Positions 1 through 10,756 of a stretch of 64,000 bases of DNA are shown piece by piece; the first letter of the stretch is position 1; every line of letters starts with the position of its first letter. A model generated the notes under the pieces. That model was given only the letters and a program-made list of their open reading frames with translations. It was not told the DNA's origin and did no database searches. A program made the translations under genes and the position numbers. Source of the DNA: Chaetomium olivaceum. Lineage: Eukaryota; Ascomycota; Sordariomycetes; Sordariales; Chaetomiaceae. The DNA is taken from positions 434,001-498,000 of the forward strand of contig JAYWVB010000022.1 in the NCBI GenBank assembly GCA_039881045.1, read 5' to 3'.

Positions 1-1609
1 ATGTGGTAGCGGTCGTTGAAGTTGTCGGCCTCGCCGGGGCGCGCGCGCGCCCAGAAGCGGGTGATGCGGTCGTTGGAGCCCGACGCGAGGATGTGGCCCA
101 GCGGGTGCCAGTCGAGCGACCAAATGGCGAAGTCGTGGGCGTGGGGGACGCGGTGGGCGGGGTAGATGGTCTGGGCCGGCGTGGAGGCCGGATCGGCGGT
201 GTCGTAGGGCGCGATGGAGAGCGAGTGGCCCGGGGGGGTGTTGGGCTCGTCAAGGAGGTAGTGGAAGAGGGAGCCCTCGGAGCCGCCGGTGCTGAGTAGG
301 TTAGAGTGGACTGGGTGCCACGTTAGGGTCGAGATGTCCTTCTCGTGGCCGCGGAGGAGACAGATGTCGCGCATCATGCGGAGGTCGAATACGCGGGCGG
401 TTTGGTCCCGCGCGGATGTGGCTAGGCATTGCCCGCGGACTTTCTCGAAAACGGTTTTGGTGATGGTGTTCTTGTGACCATGGAGGGTTGTCAGGCACCG
501 GCCTGTCCTCGGATCCCAGAGCTTGACCAGATGATCTTTGGAACCTGAGACGATAAGCCCCTTGGTGGGATGCCAGTCGCAGCTCTTTGCGTCCCAGCCA
601 TGGCCCGTTAGTGTTGATTCCGCTGCTCCAACGGCGAAGTCGAAAATTCGTAGAGTGGAATCATCCGATGCTGTGACAAATTTGACATCGGTGGGGCTGA
701 AAGCAAGGTCTCGAACGGGGTCTGTGTGGCCGCGGATGCTCTCGACGTTGTTGAAGTTGGGCTGCCAGTACTTGATGATCCCGTCGTGGTCCGCAGATAC
801 TAGCCAGTCGTCGCTGTGAGAATATGCTAGGGCACGGATGGCCGAGTCGTGCGCCTGCATGATAGTTTCAAAGTTGAAGCCGGTGCCGTTCCAAAGGGTA
901 AACTCTCCGCTGCTAGACGCCGTCAACAGCCTCCTGCCTTCGGGCGTCCACCGTACCACATTGATGGGGTGCTTGATTTTGTTAAGTGACGAGTGCAGGT
1001 GGCGGGTAGGTACCGAATCGGCCGGGCTTGTTGTCCTCGCATGAGGAGGCAGCATCTATATCTGGGCGTAAGTCGGCGTCTTTACTCGAAGACGAGGGAT
1101 ACTCACATCGACGATGTAGCTGTTACTCGGCCTCTCGAACTCGCCGGCAAATGAGCCTTTGTAACGCGGTTGGCGATTCCGCATCCAGTGGACAACGGTA
1201 GCGCCATAATCGGTGACAGGGCCTTCCGAAGATATCGTCAGTTTTTTACTGTTCATTTTGGGTTGGAGCATGTGTCGGTGGTGATGATGTGAATTTGGGA
1301 GAGGGATGGGATGGTTGTTGAATTTGAGGACCAGCCAACCCTAGTTGCTAGGTGATAAACCCAAGTGGCAGGAGGGGGAGCAAGCCCTCAAATACACGTT
1401 TCTCAAATGAAGATGACTCTCACTAGGCGGTCTCTTCCTAAACACAGTGATAATAAGTGATAGCAGATGAAGGAAATGGTGAACTCACGCCTGCCCCGGG
1501 CTCTCGGTGGTCCATCGTGTCCTCCACCCCCACCACCACCACCACCACCACCACCACCGCCGCCGAACCCAAACCCCTTGTCGCCATGATCCCGTCCTTC
1601 GTAGGCCAT
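1..1609 (-). CDS. PFS2: Pfs2/WDR33-like WD40 subunit of the cleavage and polyadenylation factor (3' end off window)
   Basis: WD40 scaffold of the mRNA 3'-end processing complex (yeast Pfs2, human WDR33), nuclear. Three exons are read on the minus strand: 1609-1489, 1222-1107 and 1055 to the window edge; introns 1488-1223 and 1106-1056 are GT-AG and keep frame. The protein starts MAYEGRD, has a long glycine run (about residues 14-30) and then the family signature PVTDYGATVVHWMRNRQP followed by RYKGSFAGEFERPS. Exon 3 gives repeated WD40 blades, e.g. LASGSNDRITRFW near the edge. About 430 residues are visible; the remaining C-terminus lies outside. The exon 2 acceptor at 1223 was chosen because it restores R-P-V-T-D-Y in frame with the conserved block. 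Divergent from the DGAT1 gene. Identity is firm from family knowledge; exact start and splice sites are inferred. Confidence 0.9.
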
Positions 1610-2698
1610 GACGGAGCAGCAGACTAACTGGCACTTCTAGACCAGAAGTGGGCAGTTGGTGCTCTCAGTTCTATTGCATGGATCCCTGTCGCAAGCACCT
1701 CTGACTGAGTTTAATGATGACTGTTATCCTGCAGGTGATGCTATTATTAAGTGGGTCGTTGCGGAGATATTGTCCGCTGCATGAGATGGTTAGGTGATGA
1801 TGTTGTTGTTGGTAGTTATTTCGGATTTTGGTTGTTACGACAGCAACTTCCTCAATCGCGAACCGGCTCTTTGTTGGGATTGGTCTGGCCAGCCAGCCAT
1901 GAATTTCCATTCAGCAGACAGATGTGGTCCGTGCATGACAGGAGGCAACTGCACCAAAGCAACAAGGGTGCGTGACCCGGGCCGTGCAGCGTTCTCCTGA
2001 GGTGAACCTTCTTTTGTTCGCTGTGCGACTACCAAGGTAAGGTACCTCTGTTAATTGACCACGATTTTTCGGTCAATTCAAGTATTTCCTGCCTGTCTAG
2101 GTAGGTTATTCCCATCTTTGCTCGCCGTTTATTCCTTGTACCCCGTTCCGCTTTTGCTTTTTGTACAAACGAAAGAAAGAATTGTTATTCGAGATCCTAG
2201 AAATAATTGACAAAAAGTATTTCTCAATTAGCTACCCCTGTCGCTCACGAAACCCGACATGTGCTTCGCCAAGCCTTGAAATGGTCTCCCTGTGGTCCAG
2301 GAACCTCCAAACTTTAGGGATCTGCATTCCTCGCACTCTCGAGAGGTGCGTCCGGAAACATCGAGAGCGTTTGCAGGAAAGATGGTCTTTCCGGCTTCTT
2401 TTTACACAATCATGCAGTACAATCTACTCCCGCCGCCGAGACTGGCGAGAGCAATATCATTCCTGCAGATGGTGACGAATCCTTTCTTCATCTCGGTCGG
2501 TCCGAGTGGGGTGCCCCTCGGCGCCGCGGCTCAGTGTTGCATCCGGCCTATCTCCTTACCAACGGCCTTGGACCTTTTTATCTATCGCCACCACTTAGTT
2601 TGTTCCTTCTCAAGTGTAATCGTAAACATCGGATGAAAAAGACTCCCTCATTTCCAGCATACTTCCCTCGTGGTCTCTGACCAGTGCTGTCATGTCAA
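1610..2698. promoter_or_regulatory. Divergent intergenic region PFS2 / DGAT1
   Basis: About 1.1 kb between two divergent start codons, so it must hold both promoters and leaders. I see no convincing gene; open frames here are short and lack good ATG contexts. Locally AT-richer around 2040-2230. No recognisable binding-site array was identified. Confidence 0.5.
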
Positions 2699-4599
2699 AT
2701 GAAGACAGAAACGAGCACAACAATGGCAACCTCGACGAGTCTTGAGAAGTCCCAAGTCAATGGCGTCACCAACAGGGCCCTTGTTGGCCCTAGTCACAAC
2801 CCCCGCGCAACAGCTACAGCTCATGAGACGACAGACACCACACCGTCCGACGTCCTCACCAACGGTTTTACAAATGGGGCTGCGAACGGGACCGCTGATG
2901 ATTCAGTGAACATCTCAGAATTGCGTAAAGCGTTCCGCAATAAGTATCGCCATGTCGAGGCCGTCCACTCCAAATCGAAACCGTCCTGTCTGAGCCATGA
3001 CACCACCGAGACACCAAGTTTCATCGGTTTCAGGAATCTCATGGTGATTGTGCTGGGTATGTTGCCTATCGAAGATGATCCTCCTGCTGTGGCGAGGTTG
3101 AACTAGCTTCATTGACACCAATTGACCATTAGTTGCTGCCAATCTCCGCCTGGTCATCGAGAACATTCAAAAGGTTTATACTCCCCCTCATTCCTAATCA
3201 GATAAGATGGTGAGATGGATAAACGATAGCTGACCTTCCATTACAGTACGGAGTTCTGATCTGCATCAAATGCCACGACTTCCGCCCCAACGACGTGCGC
3301 CTGGGGCTGCTCCTCTACATCCTCATCCCATGGCACCTCATGCTCGCCTATCTCATCGAGCTCGTCGCCGCCGCCAACGCCCGTAACTCCCGGGCCAGGT
3401 CCAAGAAACGGGACGGCAGCACCAGCCCGACCGAGGACGAGTCCAAGCAGTTCCTGCAGAGCTGGCGAATGCTGCGCATCATGCACGCCGTCAACGTCAC
3501 GGCCGCGCTAGCTGTCACCTCCTACGTAGTCTACTACTATATTCACCACCCGCTGATCGGCACGCTCTCGGAGCTGCACGCCATCATCGTGTGGCTCAAG
3601 ACGGCCTCGTACGCGCTCACCAACCGCGACCTGCGGCACGCCTACCTGCACCCCGTGCGCGGCGAGCGCGACGCCCTGCCCGAGATCTACGCCCAGTGCC
3701 CCTACCCGGCCAACGTCACCTTCTCGAACCTGACCTACTTCTGGTGGGCGCCAACGCTGGTCTACCAGCCCGCCTACCCGCGCACCGACCGCATCCGCTG
3801 GGTCTTTGTGGCGAAACGCCTCGGCGAGGTGGTGTGCTTGAGCGCCTTCATCTGGTTCGCTAGCGCCCAGTATGCTACCCCCGTGCTGCGCAACTCGCTC
3901 GACAAGATCGCGACACTGGATTATATGTCTATCGTCGAGCGTTTGTTGAAGCTGTCCACCATCTCGCTGGTCATCTGGCTAGCGGGCTTCTTTGCCCTGT
4001 TCCAGAGCTTCCTGAATGCCCTGGCCGAGGTGATGCGGTTCGGAGACCGCGAGTTTTACGAGGCATGGTGTAAGTCTTCCCCTCGAACTAGCCCCCTCCC
4101 CCTTACCACCCGAATATCTCTCCCCCATTCCCGCATAAGCACCCAATACCTAACCCACCACTCCCCCAAACCAGGGAACAGCGAAAGCCTCGGCGCCTAC
4201 TGGCGCACCTGGAACAAGCCCGTGTACCAATTCTTCCGCCGCCACGTCTACTCGCCGATGCGCTCGCGCGGGTGGAGCCACCTGTCCGCCAGCCTGGCCG
4301 TGTTCCTGCTCTCGGCCATCTTGCACGAGCTCCTCGTCGGCGTGCCGACGCACAACATCATCGGCGTGGCCTTTCTGGGCATGTTCCTGCAGCTGCCGCT
4401 GATTGCAATGACGGCGCGGTTTAGTAAGGGGGACAAGACGGCGCATGGCCGGTTGCTGGGGAATACCATCTTTTGGGTGTCGTTTACTATCTTTGGGCAG
4501 CCGTTCGCGGCGCTCATGTATTTTTACGCGTGGCAGGCCAAGTATGGGAGTGTGAGCAAGATGCCGCTGGTGCAGCCGGGGACTTGTCCTGCTGTTTGA
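2699..4599 (+). CDS. Diacylglycerol O-acyltransferase, DGAT1/sterol-acyltransferase MBOAT family
   Basis: Membrane-bound O-acyltransferase of the ER, expected to esterify diacylglycerol with acyl-CoA (DGAT1-type, EC 2.3.1.20). Four exons: 2699-3056, 3133-3173, 3247-4069, 4175-4599; all introns are GT-AG and the sum is 548 residues. The first in-frame ATG is 2699 (MKTETSTT); an ATG at 2692 is out of frame. A disordered N-terminus (about 120 residues) precedes hydrophobic segments. DGAT1-like motifs: NRDLRHAYL, the FSNLTYFWWAPTLVYQPAYPR block, FYEAWWN (formed exactly across the exon 3/4 junction) and the hydrophobic segment with the presumed catalytic His in SAILHELLVGVP. DGAT1 is preferred over sterol acyltransferase because the NLTYFWWAPTL and PRTDRIR region matches DGAT1; substrate remains inferred. 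Convergent with the ICMT gene. Confidence 0.88.
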
Positions 4600-4963
4600 T
4601 CTGCTCCTTGACGCGTGGTTCTGGTTACTTGGCTGGGTGTGATGGGTTTGCTGTCGGTTTGGGTTTGGTTCACCGTGTAATAAAAGTGGTTTTTAGCGGG
4701 TGGGTTTGGCAGGCAAAGGAAGGGCGGCGTCATTTTAATAGATGGAGGTCGATCTGGTTTTTGCTCAGAATAGCGAATGGCAACCCCCACGAGCGCATAC
4801 AAGGGACACAATATATTAATATGATACAACCCATCCTGTCCTCCCAATTCCCCATATATCCCGTCTATGCCGCACCCACATCCATCCATCCATCCCAACC
4901 GTTTCCCCGCTTGATGCCCGCGAACTTTATTCATACAACCAACCCCCCTGCGGTACAACACCC
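4600..4963. other. Convergent 3' intergenic region
   Basis: 364 bp between the stops of the DGAT1-like gene (+) and ICMT (-). It must contain both 3' UTRs and polyadenylation signals. The stretch 4780-4960 is AT-richer. No gene seen. Confidence 0.5.
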
Positions 4964-6064
4964 CTACGGCACGAACGGAATCCTCGTTCGCACCCTCCTC
5001 CTATAATCCACATACTCCCCCCCAAAGAAAGCCACCAGATAGGCCTCCTCATGCCGGATACGGCTGCTAAAAAACCGCCACAGCACCACCGCATACCCAA
5101 CAAAGCTAACCACATTCCCCATAACCATCTGTGTGCCCAGCGCCCACCAGAAAAACCCAAAATAACTCGGATGCCTCAGCACGCCATACACCCCGCTCGT
5201 CACCAGCACATGGTCCTCCCTCCGCCGGTTCTGCACCAGATGATTAAAGCTCCGGCCCGCATGGACCATCGCCACGCTGCGCACCGCCTGGCCCAGCACC
5301 ACCAGCACCAAGCCCACGGCCACCACAACCCGCCCTAACCCTGGAGAACCAAACGGCGTCCAGCTGGCGGCACCGCCACCACCGCTCCCCGGCCACAGGG
5401 TGTGCACGAGCAGACACTCGAGCGCGGCGACGGTGTGGGCGATGGCGTAGGCGGGCCAGTTGGAGGTGAGCAGGAAGGAAGCGACCTCGGCGGCGCGGGT
5501 GTTGTAGGCGGCGGTGGTCCAGAACTCGAGGAAGTGGAAGAGGGCGAGGGCGGCGGCGAAGAAGGGGAGGCGCCAGAGCGGGGAGGCGGGCGCGAGCACG
5601 AGGATGGCGAGCGTGCCGACCAGCCCGGTGGCGAGCGCGATTCCTAGGGCGAAGGAGCGGAAGGCGATGCCGGCGAGCGACTTGTGGTTGTGCGGGAGGT
5701 AGGGCTGGATGGGGTCGGGGCTGCCGGCTTCGGCGGCGGCGGCGGCGGCTGATTGTCGGTCGTCGTCTTCGTTGTCGCTGTAGGATGGCGGGGAGGGGCT
5801 GTTTATGGGGTTCTTGTCAGCGTTGGTGGGCTCGTCTTCGATTTCGGTGTCTGTGCTGGTGGGCATGGTGCGGCCGAAATCGAAGTCGAGGGAGGTACGG
5901 CTCGGCGGGCTGACGCTGGTCGAGGTAGAGGCGGAGGAATGGGGACGACGTTGGAATTGGCAAGTCGTTGCGGTAGGGCTGCAGTGGATGGCCCAGGGCG
6001 GGGACTGCTCGTCGATGATCTCCCGCTTGATGGCTGACGTGATGGTTTTCGACATGGTGGTCAT
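4964..6064 (-). CDS. Protein-S-isoprenylcysteine O-methyltransferase (ICMT/Ste14)
   Basis: Polytopic ER enzyme that methylates the C-terminal prenylcysteine of CaaX proteins such as Ras, a-factor-type pheromones and G-gamma. Single exon, 366 residues from the ATG at 6064 (MTTMSKTI); the frame stays open upstream to 6127 but without an ATG. Residues 1-120 are Ser/Pro/Asp-rich and probably disordered, an extension relative to yeast Ste14. Several membrane segments follow. The catalytic C-terminal part has HLVQNRRREDHVLVTSGVYG, the LRHPSYFGFFWWALGTQ motif and RIRHEEAYLVAFFG...YVDYRRRVRTRIPFVP, all ICMT hallmarks. A client protein, G-gamma with a CIVM tail, is encoded at 29.0 kb. A donor-like site near 6145 may belong to a 5' UTR intron. 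Confidence 0.92.
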   Translation of the reverse strand: MTTMSKTITSAIKREIIDEQSPPWAIHCSPTATTCQFQRRPHSSASTSTSVSPPSRTSLDFDFGRTMPTSTDTEIEDEPTNADKNPINSPSPPSYSDNEDDDRQSAAAAAAEAGSPDPIQPYLPHNHKSLAGIAFRSFALGIALATGLVGTLAILVLAPASPLWRLPFFAAALALFHFLEFWTTAAYNTRAAEVASFLLTSNWPAYAIAHTVAALECLLVHTLWPGSGGGGAASWTPFGSPGLGRVVVAVGLVLVVLGQAVRSVAMVHAGRSFNHLVQNRRREDHVLVTSGVYGVLRHPSYFGFFWWALGTQMVMGNVVSFVGYAVVLWRFFSSRIRHEEAYLVAFFGGEYVDYRRRVRTRIPFVP

Positions 6065-6760
6065 GGGGTGATGAGAGATGCAGAGGATCCCATGAGGAAT
6101 GCTGGAAAAGGGGGCTTCGAACTGCAAGGCTAGTGTTTGGGCTTACCTCTCTGGCGACCAGGGCCGTCGTCGAGATGCGCCGTCCATTATAGAAACGGCC
6201 CCTGGCACAGTGTATGAACGGGGACGGGATCGATGACCTCAGTAGGTACTTTGTGGTTGCAACCGACTTGTTTCGGCAGTCGAGCACGACAAAGACTCGC
6301 CCGCCTCTTTCGCTATGTCATGCCGGTTGACCGCCGTAACGATTGTGCCCAGGTATTGTGCGGAATGTAGCCGGGATTGCTGAACCGGTTTGTTCTTTGG
6401 GGCTGCAGGGGCGTGGGCGACCTCCTCGAATTCTTGAACGAGTAACCACTCGAGAGTTTGTTGTTTGCTCAATGCGCGGCCAGTCGCGTGCAACTTTTAG
6501 TGGCTGCAGCACTGAAGACCCACGTGGCGGGGCAGGGGGGGCGCACTGTTAATACCTGACGCAACCGTAATAACACGGGAATACCGGAGTTGCGCGCTCT
6601 GTGTCTGCTGTGGGACTGTCCCCTCCCTCCCTCGGTGCTTCGGTGATTGATTGGATTGGAGAAAGCAATCCCATTATAGGATTGAATTCACCTCTCCCCC
6701 AAGGGAAAGTGAAAGAAGTCCGGCATCTCTTGGCTATGTCATGCGACGGCTGTGCTGCGC
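6065..6760. promoter_or_regulatory. Intergenic region upstream of ICMT, downstream of TMEM170-like gene
   Basis: About 0.7 kb. On the minus strand an ATG near 6190 is followed by a GTAAGC donor-like site (about 6147) and a CCAG acceptor about 45 nt later, but joining them does not stay in the ICMT frame, so I read this as possible leader splicing rather than an N-terminal exon. No other gene is supported. Confidence 0.4.
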
Positions 6761-7332
6761 TTACAGACCACCTTGGATCCTAAAGGAGGACACGATGAGC
6801 ACCAGCACGTTAACCCAGCCCCAGACGAAAGGGATCCACGTCGACATGAAGAAGCCGCCGACGAGGTAGCTACCGCCGACTCTGTTGCAGGTTAGCATGA
6901 ACGGGCGTAGGGCGGATTGGCAGAGACGGAGATAGGTGCTACCCGGCGAGGGAGGAGAATACGAACATCAAGCCCACGAGGGTCCCCGCGATTAGGGCCT
7001 CAGCGCCTGCAATAAAGGCGTAGATCAGAGGCACCAGCCAGAGGTACTTCCAGCTGGACATACGCTTGCCGCCTTGCATCAGCACGGCTACGCCGACAGC
7101 GCCTAGGTGGAAGAGGCCGTAGAGGATCATGGTCCAGAAGAGAGTGAACTTCCACATCTCGTCCAGCTCGTAAAGGATAACACTCGCGGCCTGCGGCGGC
7201 CAGAAAAGCGACGGGAACGGAGGCACCGTGTAGTTGGCGGGCGTGTCGCGCCGCACCGGGCTGCACCTATCGGTCAGTAATTTGCATTTTGGACAAAGGG
7301 AAATGGGATGGCACATACGAAGGGATGTCCAT
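6761..7332 (-). CDS. TMEM170-like small integral membrane protein
   Basis: Predicted 152-residue membrane protein of the TMEM170 family; human TMEM170A is linked to ER sheet shape and nuclear envelope formation, but the fungal role is not established. Three exons: 7332-7319 (only 14 nt, MDIPS), 7266-6943, 6881-6761; introns 7318-7267 and 6942-6882 are GT-AG. The sequence has a short luminal/cytosolic N-terminus (RRDTPANYTVPPFPSLFWPP), then three hydrophobic segments: TLFWTMILYGLFHLGAVGVA, YLWLVPLIYAFIAGAEALIA and a C-terminal WIPFVWGWVNVLVLIVSSF ending RIQGGL. The final exon is needed for the third segment and the family-typical GG-x-x-MSTWIPF block. Shares a promoter region with the divergent PEX8 gene. 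Confidence 0.82.
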
Positions 7333-7786
7333 GGCTGCTGTAACCGGTGCGGCGGCCCCGTGTTGTCCTTGTTGTCGAGTGCGTTAGTTAGTAGCCGATA
7401 TACTTAGCTTTGCATGTTTTGTACGAAGTATGGCTCTTGTTACACTCTACGAGGGACTCGGTAACAATCCTGTGTTCGGGGCCCGGCAGATGCCAAGCAG
7501 TTGGCGCGTTGAAAGATGCATGTGCCAGGCCAAGAACGACCTTGGCTGAACCCGGTTAATGCAAAATCCGGGTACCTGCATCCAGAGCTCCCTTACCAAC
7601 TGAACGACAGACATACCAGACATACCTGACATACCTCGGCTCCCCATATGCCGAGTCTAGGTGCTGTTAGTGGCTCCCTTCAGCTGCCTCCTAGAGCCGA
7701 CAACGACAACAACAAACACAACACGCCGACAATTCGGTCCCGATTTCAATGACATAACGCGATTGCAAACACGACAGCAACCAACC
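7333..7786. promoter_or_regulatory. Divergent promoter, TMEM170-like / PEX8
   Basis: 454 bp separate the two start codons. The PEX8-proximal part is rich in ACAAC repeats (about 7695-7725), common in fungal leaders. Near 7605-7640 there is a short tandem ACATACC-like repeat. No gene is supported. Confidence 0.55.
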
Positions 7787-9990
7787 ATGTCGATTGACCG
7801 CCTCCTTACGACGGTGCTGCAACTATACCAGGACGTTCACGATGACGCCCGCACCGAGCAGATCTTCGGGTCGACCGCCCTCCTCCTCACGAACCTCTCG
7901 AACCCGCTGAACCTCTCCCTACTCACATCGCAACTCCTCATTGCGCCCGCGATATGGGGTCGTCGCGATGGCATGCGCACATGCTTTCGCATTATCAGCA
8001 TCTTCAATACGGCCGCCATCCACGTGCGACGAAACGAGCTCGAGAAGGCCAAGAAGCCGGAACAACAGCAACCACAAGAACAGCGGAGCGGCGGCGGCCT
8101 GAGTAGCAATGCCTGGACGGCGGCAATTCTCAAGGGCGCTGACGACCAGTCAGGGCGGTGGCAACACCTGCTCGTCTTCAGCGGCGTGTTGATGGGTATG
8201 GAAGGCAACCATCGATACTCTCTCAGCAGCGGCATGCGCAACACCGTCGAGCGAGCCGTCGTCACAGCCACGAACCTTGCCATACAAAGCAGGGAACCCG
8301 AACCACCGGCCCCTTCCGGCCCCGTGGCTCTGGCCCTCAACTACGCCTTTCCGCTGCTGTCCGACTCGGCGCGCGCCGGCCTGAACTGCGATGCGCTCGT
8401 TCCCGTCGCAACACGGGCGATGCTTGGCGCGGATGGCCTACAAGACGGCGTCGTCCTCGCATCCATCGACCAGGATGTCCGACAGTCGGAAGCGAATTTC
8501 ATGTGGACCGAGAACTCGCCGTCATATCTGCACCTGCGCCAGCTTGAACAGCGCCCCCTCATCTCCGGCCTGGGGCCTCTCTCGACCTTGTTGGCCCATG
8601 CCGTACAGTTCGCACGCGACCCCAACGTGGTATTGCAGTTGCAGGACGACTTGGTTGCATTTACTGCGAGGTTACTGCAGCACTGGCAGGCCGGGAAACT
8701 CTCCGAGCTCGAAATCTCAGAAGAGAGCATCTTCCTCACTCCTGAGACACTCGACACCACTTGGCCCGCCCTCTGGCAGTTCCTCAAAAAGACCATGTAC
8801 GCTGTTGTGGCTGTCCTCCACTCCATAGTCACCCGCAGTCTCCTCGACCGCCACCTTAGGCACCACTCCGTCGCCCCGGCCATTGCGACCAAGACCCTCC
8901 ACACCCTCCGCAACCTCTACTTCATCTCCTCCCGCAACGGCAGCGACGCCTTCCAAGTCTACGCATTCACCTACCTCGCCTCCCTCGACACCCTCTCTCG
9001 CTACGGCCCGGCCTCGTCCGCCTTCCTCCGCTCCATCCTCCCCCCGCAATCAACCATCCCCCCACACCCCCTCCACCGCACTCTCGACCTCTTCTACCTC
9101 AACACCGCCGAACACCTCCCCTCCCGCCTCTCCCCACCAGACTGCGAAGCCCTAATAATCCAACCCGCCACAGCCTACCTCAACCCCCCTCCCCCCCCAC
9201 CAACAACAACGCCACCAACGCCACCAACGCCACAAATACCCCCCCAACTCCTCCTCTACCACCACGCATGCTCCAGCTCTTCGAAGCCGCCCACTCCGCC
9301 GTGCTCGCCTGCCTGTCCTGCCCGCACAACGCGCCGCTGACCGCCCGCCTCGTGCCCTTCTACGCCGAGACCCTGTTCGCCTCCTTCCCCACCCATGTCT
9401 CTCCGCGCCAGTTCCGCCTGGCCTTCCGCACCCTGGTGCAGATCCTCAGCCCGCCGTTTGCCGTATCCTGGGAGCAGGCCGGGCTGGCCGAGGTGTTGTT
9501 GGAGATGGTGCGGTTTCGGGTGGCCGGGGCCGGGAGGGTGCCGTTGGTGCTGCCGGAGAGGGAGGGCGGGGCTGCCGCCGCGGGGGAGGTGCAGGATGAG
9601 GCGGTGTCGGAGCAGAGTGCGCTGGTGCTGACGCTGGTTGATGCGCTGCCGTTTTTGAGGGTGGGGATTTTTGAGGAGTGGATGGGCCTTGTGGCGGGCG
9701 CGGTGAATGAGGTGGTGGGGGAGCGGTTGAAGGAGGGGGTGAGGAGGAGGTTCTGGGAGGTTTTGGTTAGTGGGGAGATGGATGTCGAGAGGGCGGCTAT
9801 TGCGGCCGCGTGGTGGGGGACGAAGGGCGGGAGGGAAGCCGTGTTGTTTGGGAGGGCGGTTGGGCCGGCCGTGGCGGCGGCGCCGTGGTTGCAGCAGGAG
9901 GGGGGGCAGCAGCAGCAGCAGCAGCCGCAGGAGGAGATGTATATGATGAGTGGGGCGCTGGGGGCGGATGGGCGGGAGAGTAAACTGTGA
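7787..9990 (+). CDS. PEX8: Peroxin Pex8-like intraperoxisomal import factor with C-terminal SKL; apparent frameshift
   Basis: Pex8 links docking and RING complexes of the peroxisomal matrix-protein import machinery from the luminal side. The ATG at 7787 opens MSIDRLLTTVLQLYQDVHDD, which I recognise as the conserved start of filamentous-fungal Pex8. The first frame runs to 9340; from about 9200 the conserved continuation (MLQLFEAAHSAVLACLSCPH at 9268) is one frame over and ends at 9990 with ...GRESKL, a perfect PTS1. There is no GT donor between 9121 and 9300 to explain the jump by splicing. A one-base deficit in the C runs at 9184-9198 would give exactly 734 residues. Unshifted, the product is 517 residues and lacks SKL. 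A poly-Gln tract lies at 9909-9930. Family assignment comes from the N-terminus plus PTS1, not from a search. Confidence 0.75.
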
Positions 9991-10756
9991 TTGAAGGTTG
10001 TGTTGGACGAGTCTGGCGGAGTCATTGATTGGTGGTATTTGGAGCCTAAACGCCAGAGTCGCTTCTATCGAAACACCCTTCAGTCACCGGTCCGTCCACG
10101 TGCAATTCCCGCTGCGTTGGGACGTGGCCCAGGTGGCAAGGGGTACACCCGTTGTTTGCTCGTGGCGAGGTGTGACCACGCCCACGCATCGGGATACAAA
10201 CAATAAGAGCCGCGCCGAACCGTTTCCACGGTATACCTGGAGTGATTAAGGAAGGGGGACTTGGGGAGTTGTGCGCCTGTGTTCACTCCCGCCCCAGTGG
10301 GATATGGGACATTGGCAGGAGTCATGTTGACTCCTAGTTAGTTGTTAATCGGCCTGGGCCATGGTGGAACTGTAACAGTAGTGGTATAGGTCGTTTGAGC
10401 TGAACTGTACATGTAAATGGTAATAGCAAATAAAGAGTTGGATGATGACTTACCGTTCAAATTGCTTAACTCCTCCGCAACGTGGTTATGATAGTGTCGC
10501 AAGGTTTTATTCACACTTAACGTGTTACAAGTCCTGCCCTAAACAACGACGTCTCATATTTCTGATGTAACGTGTGGTCTATTCTCCGTTGGTGTTTCGT
10601 CCGAGACAAGGTTGTTGTTGTTGTGTATATCAGAATGTCGATGACTATGTAGGGATGGTTAAAACTATATAAAGGATCAGGTTGATGCTTCCAACCGGTT
10701 GGTTTTCGCTCTCAGCACCTACCAGGGCAGCTATTGGACTTATTTTGCAATCCACC
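9991..10756. other. Intergenic region downstream of PEX8
   Basis: About 0.77 kb containing the PEX8 3' UTR and the presumed promoter of the next gene. AT-richer from 10370 to 10680, with a short GTT repeat at 10610-10625. No gene seen. Confidence 0.45.

Noticed and set aside
1524..1560. CCACCA tandem repeat as a microsatellite or CRISPR-like repeat
   Set aside because: It is the glycine run in the first exon of the Pfs2-like protein; no spacers.
4963..6127. Extended ICMT start at 6127
   Set aside because: The codon there is TTG; the first ATG in frame is 6064.
9121..9300. An intron explaining the PEX8 frame change
   Set aside because: There is no GT dinucleotide in this interval, so no GT-AG intron can start here, and upstream sequence is conserved-looking coding.
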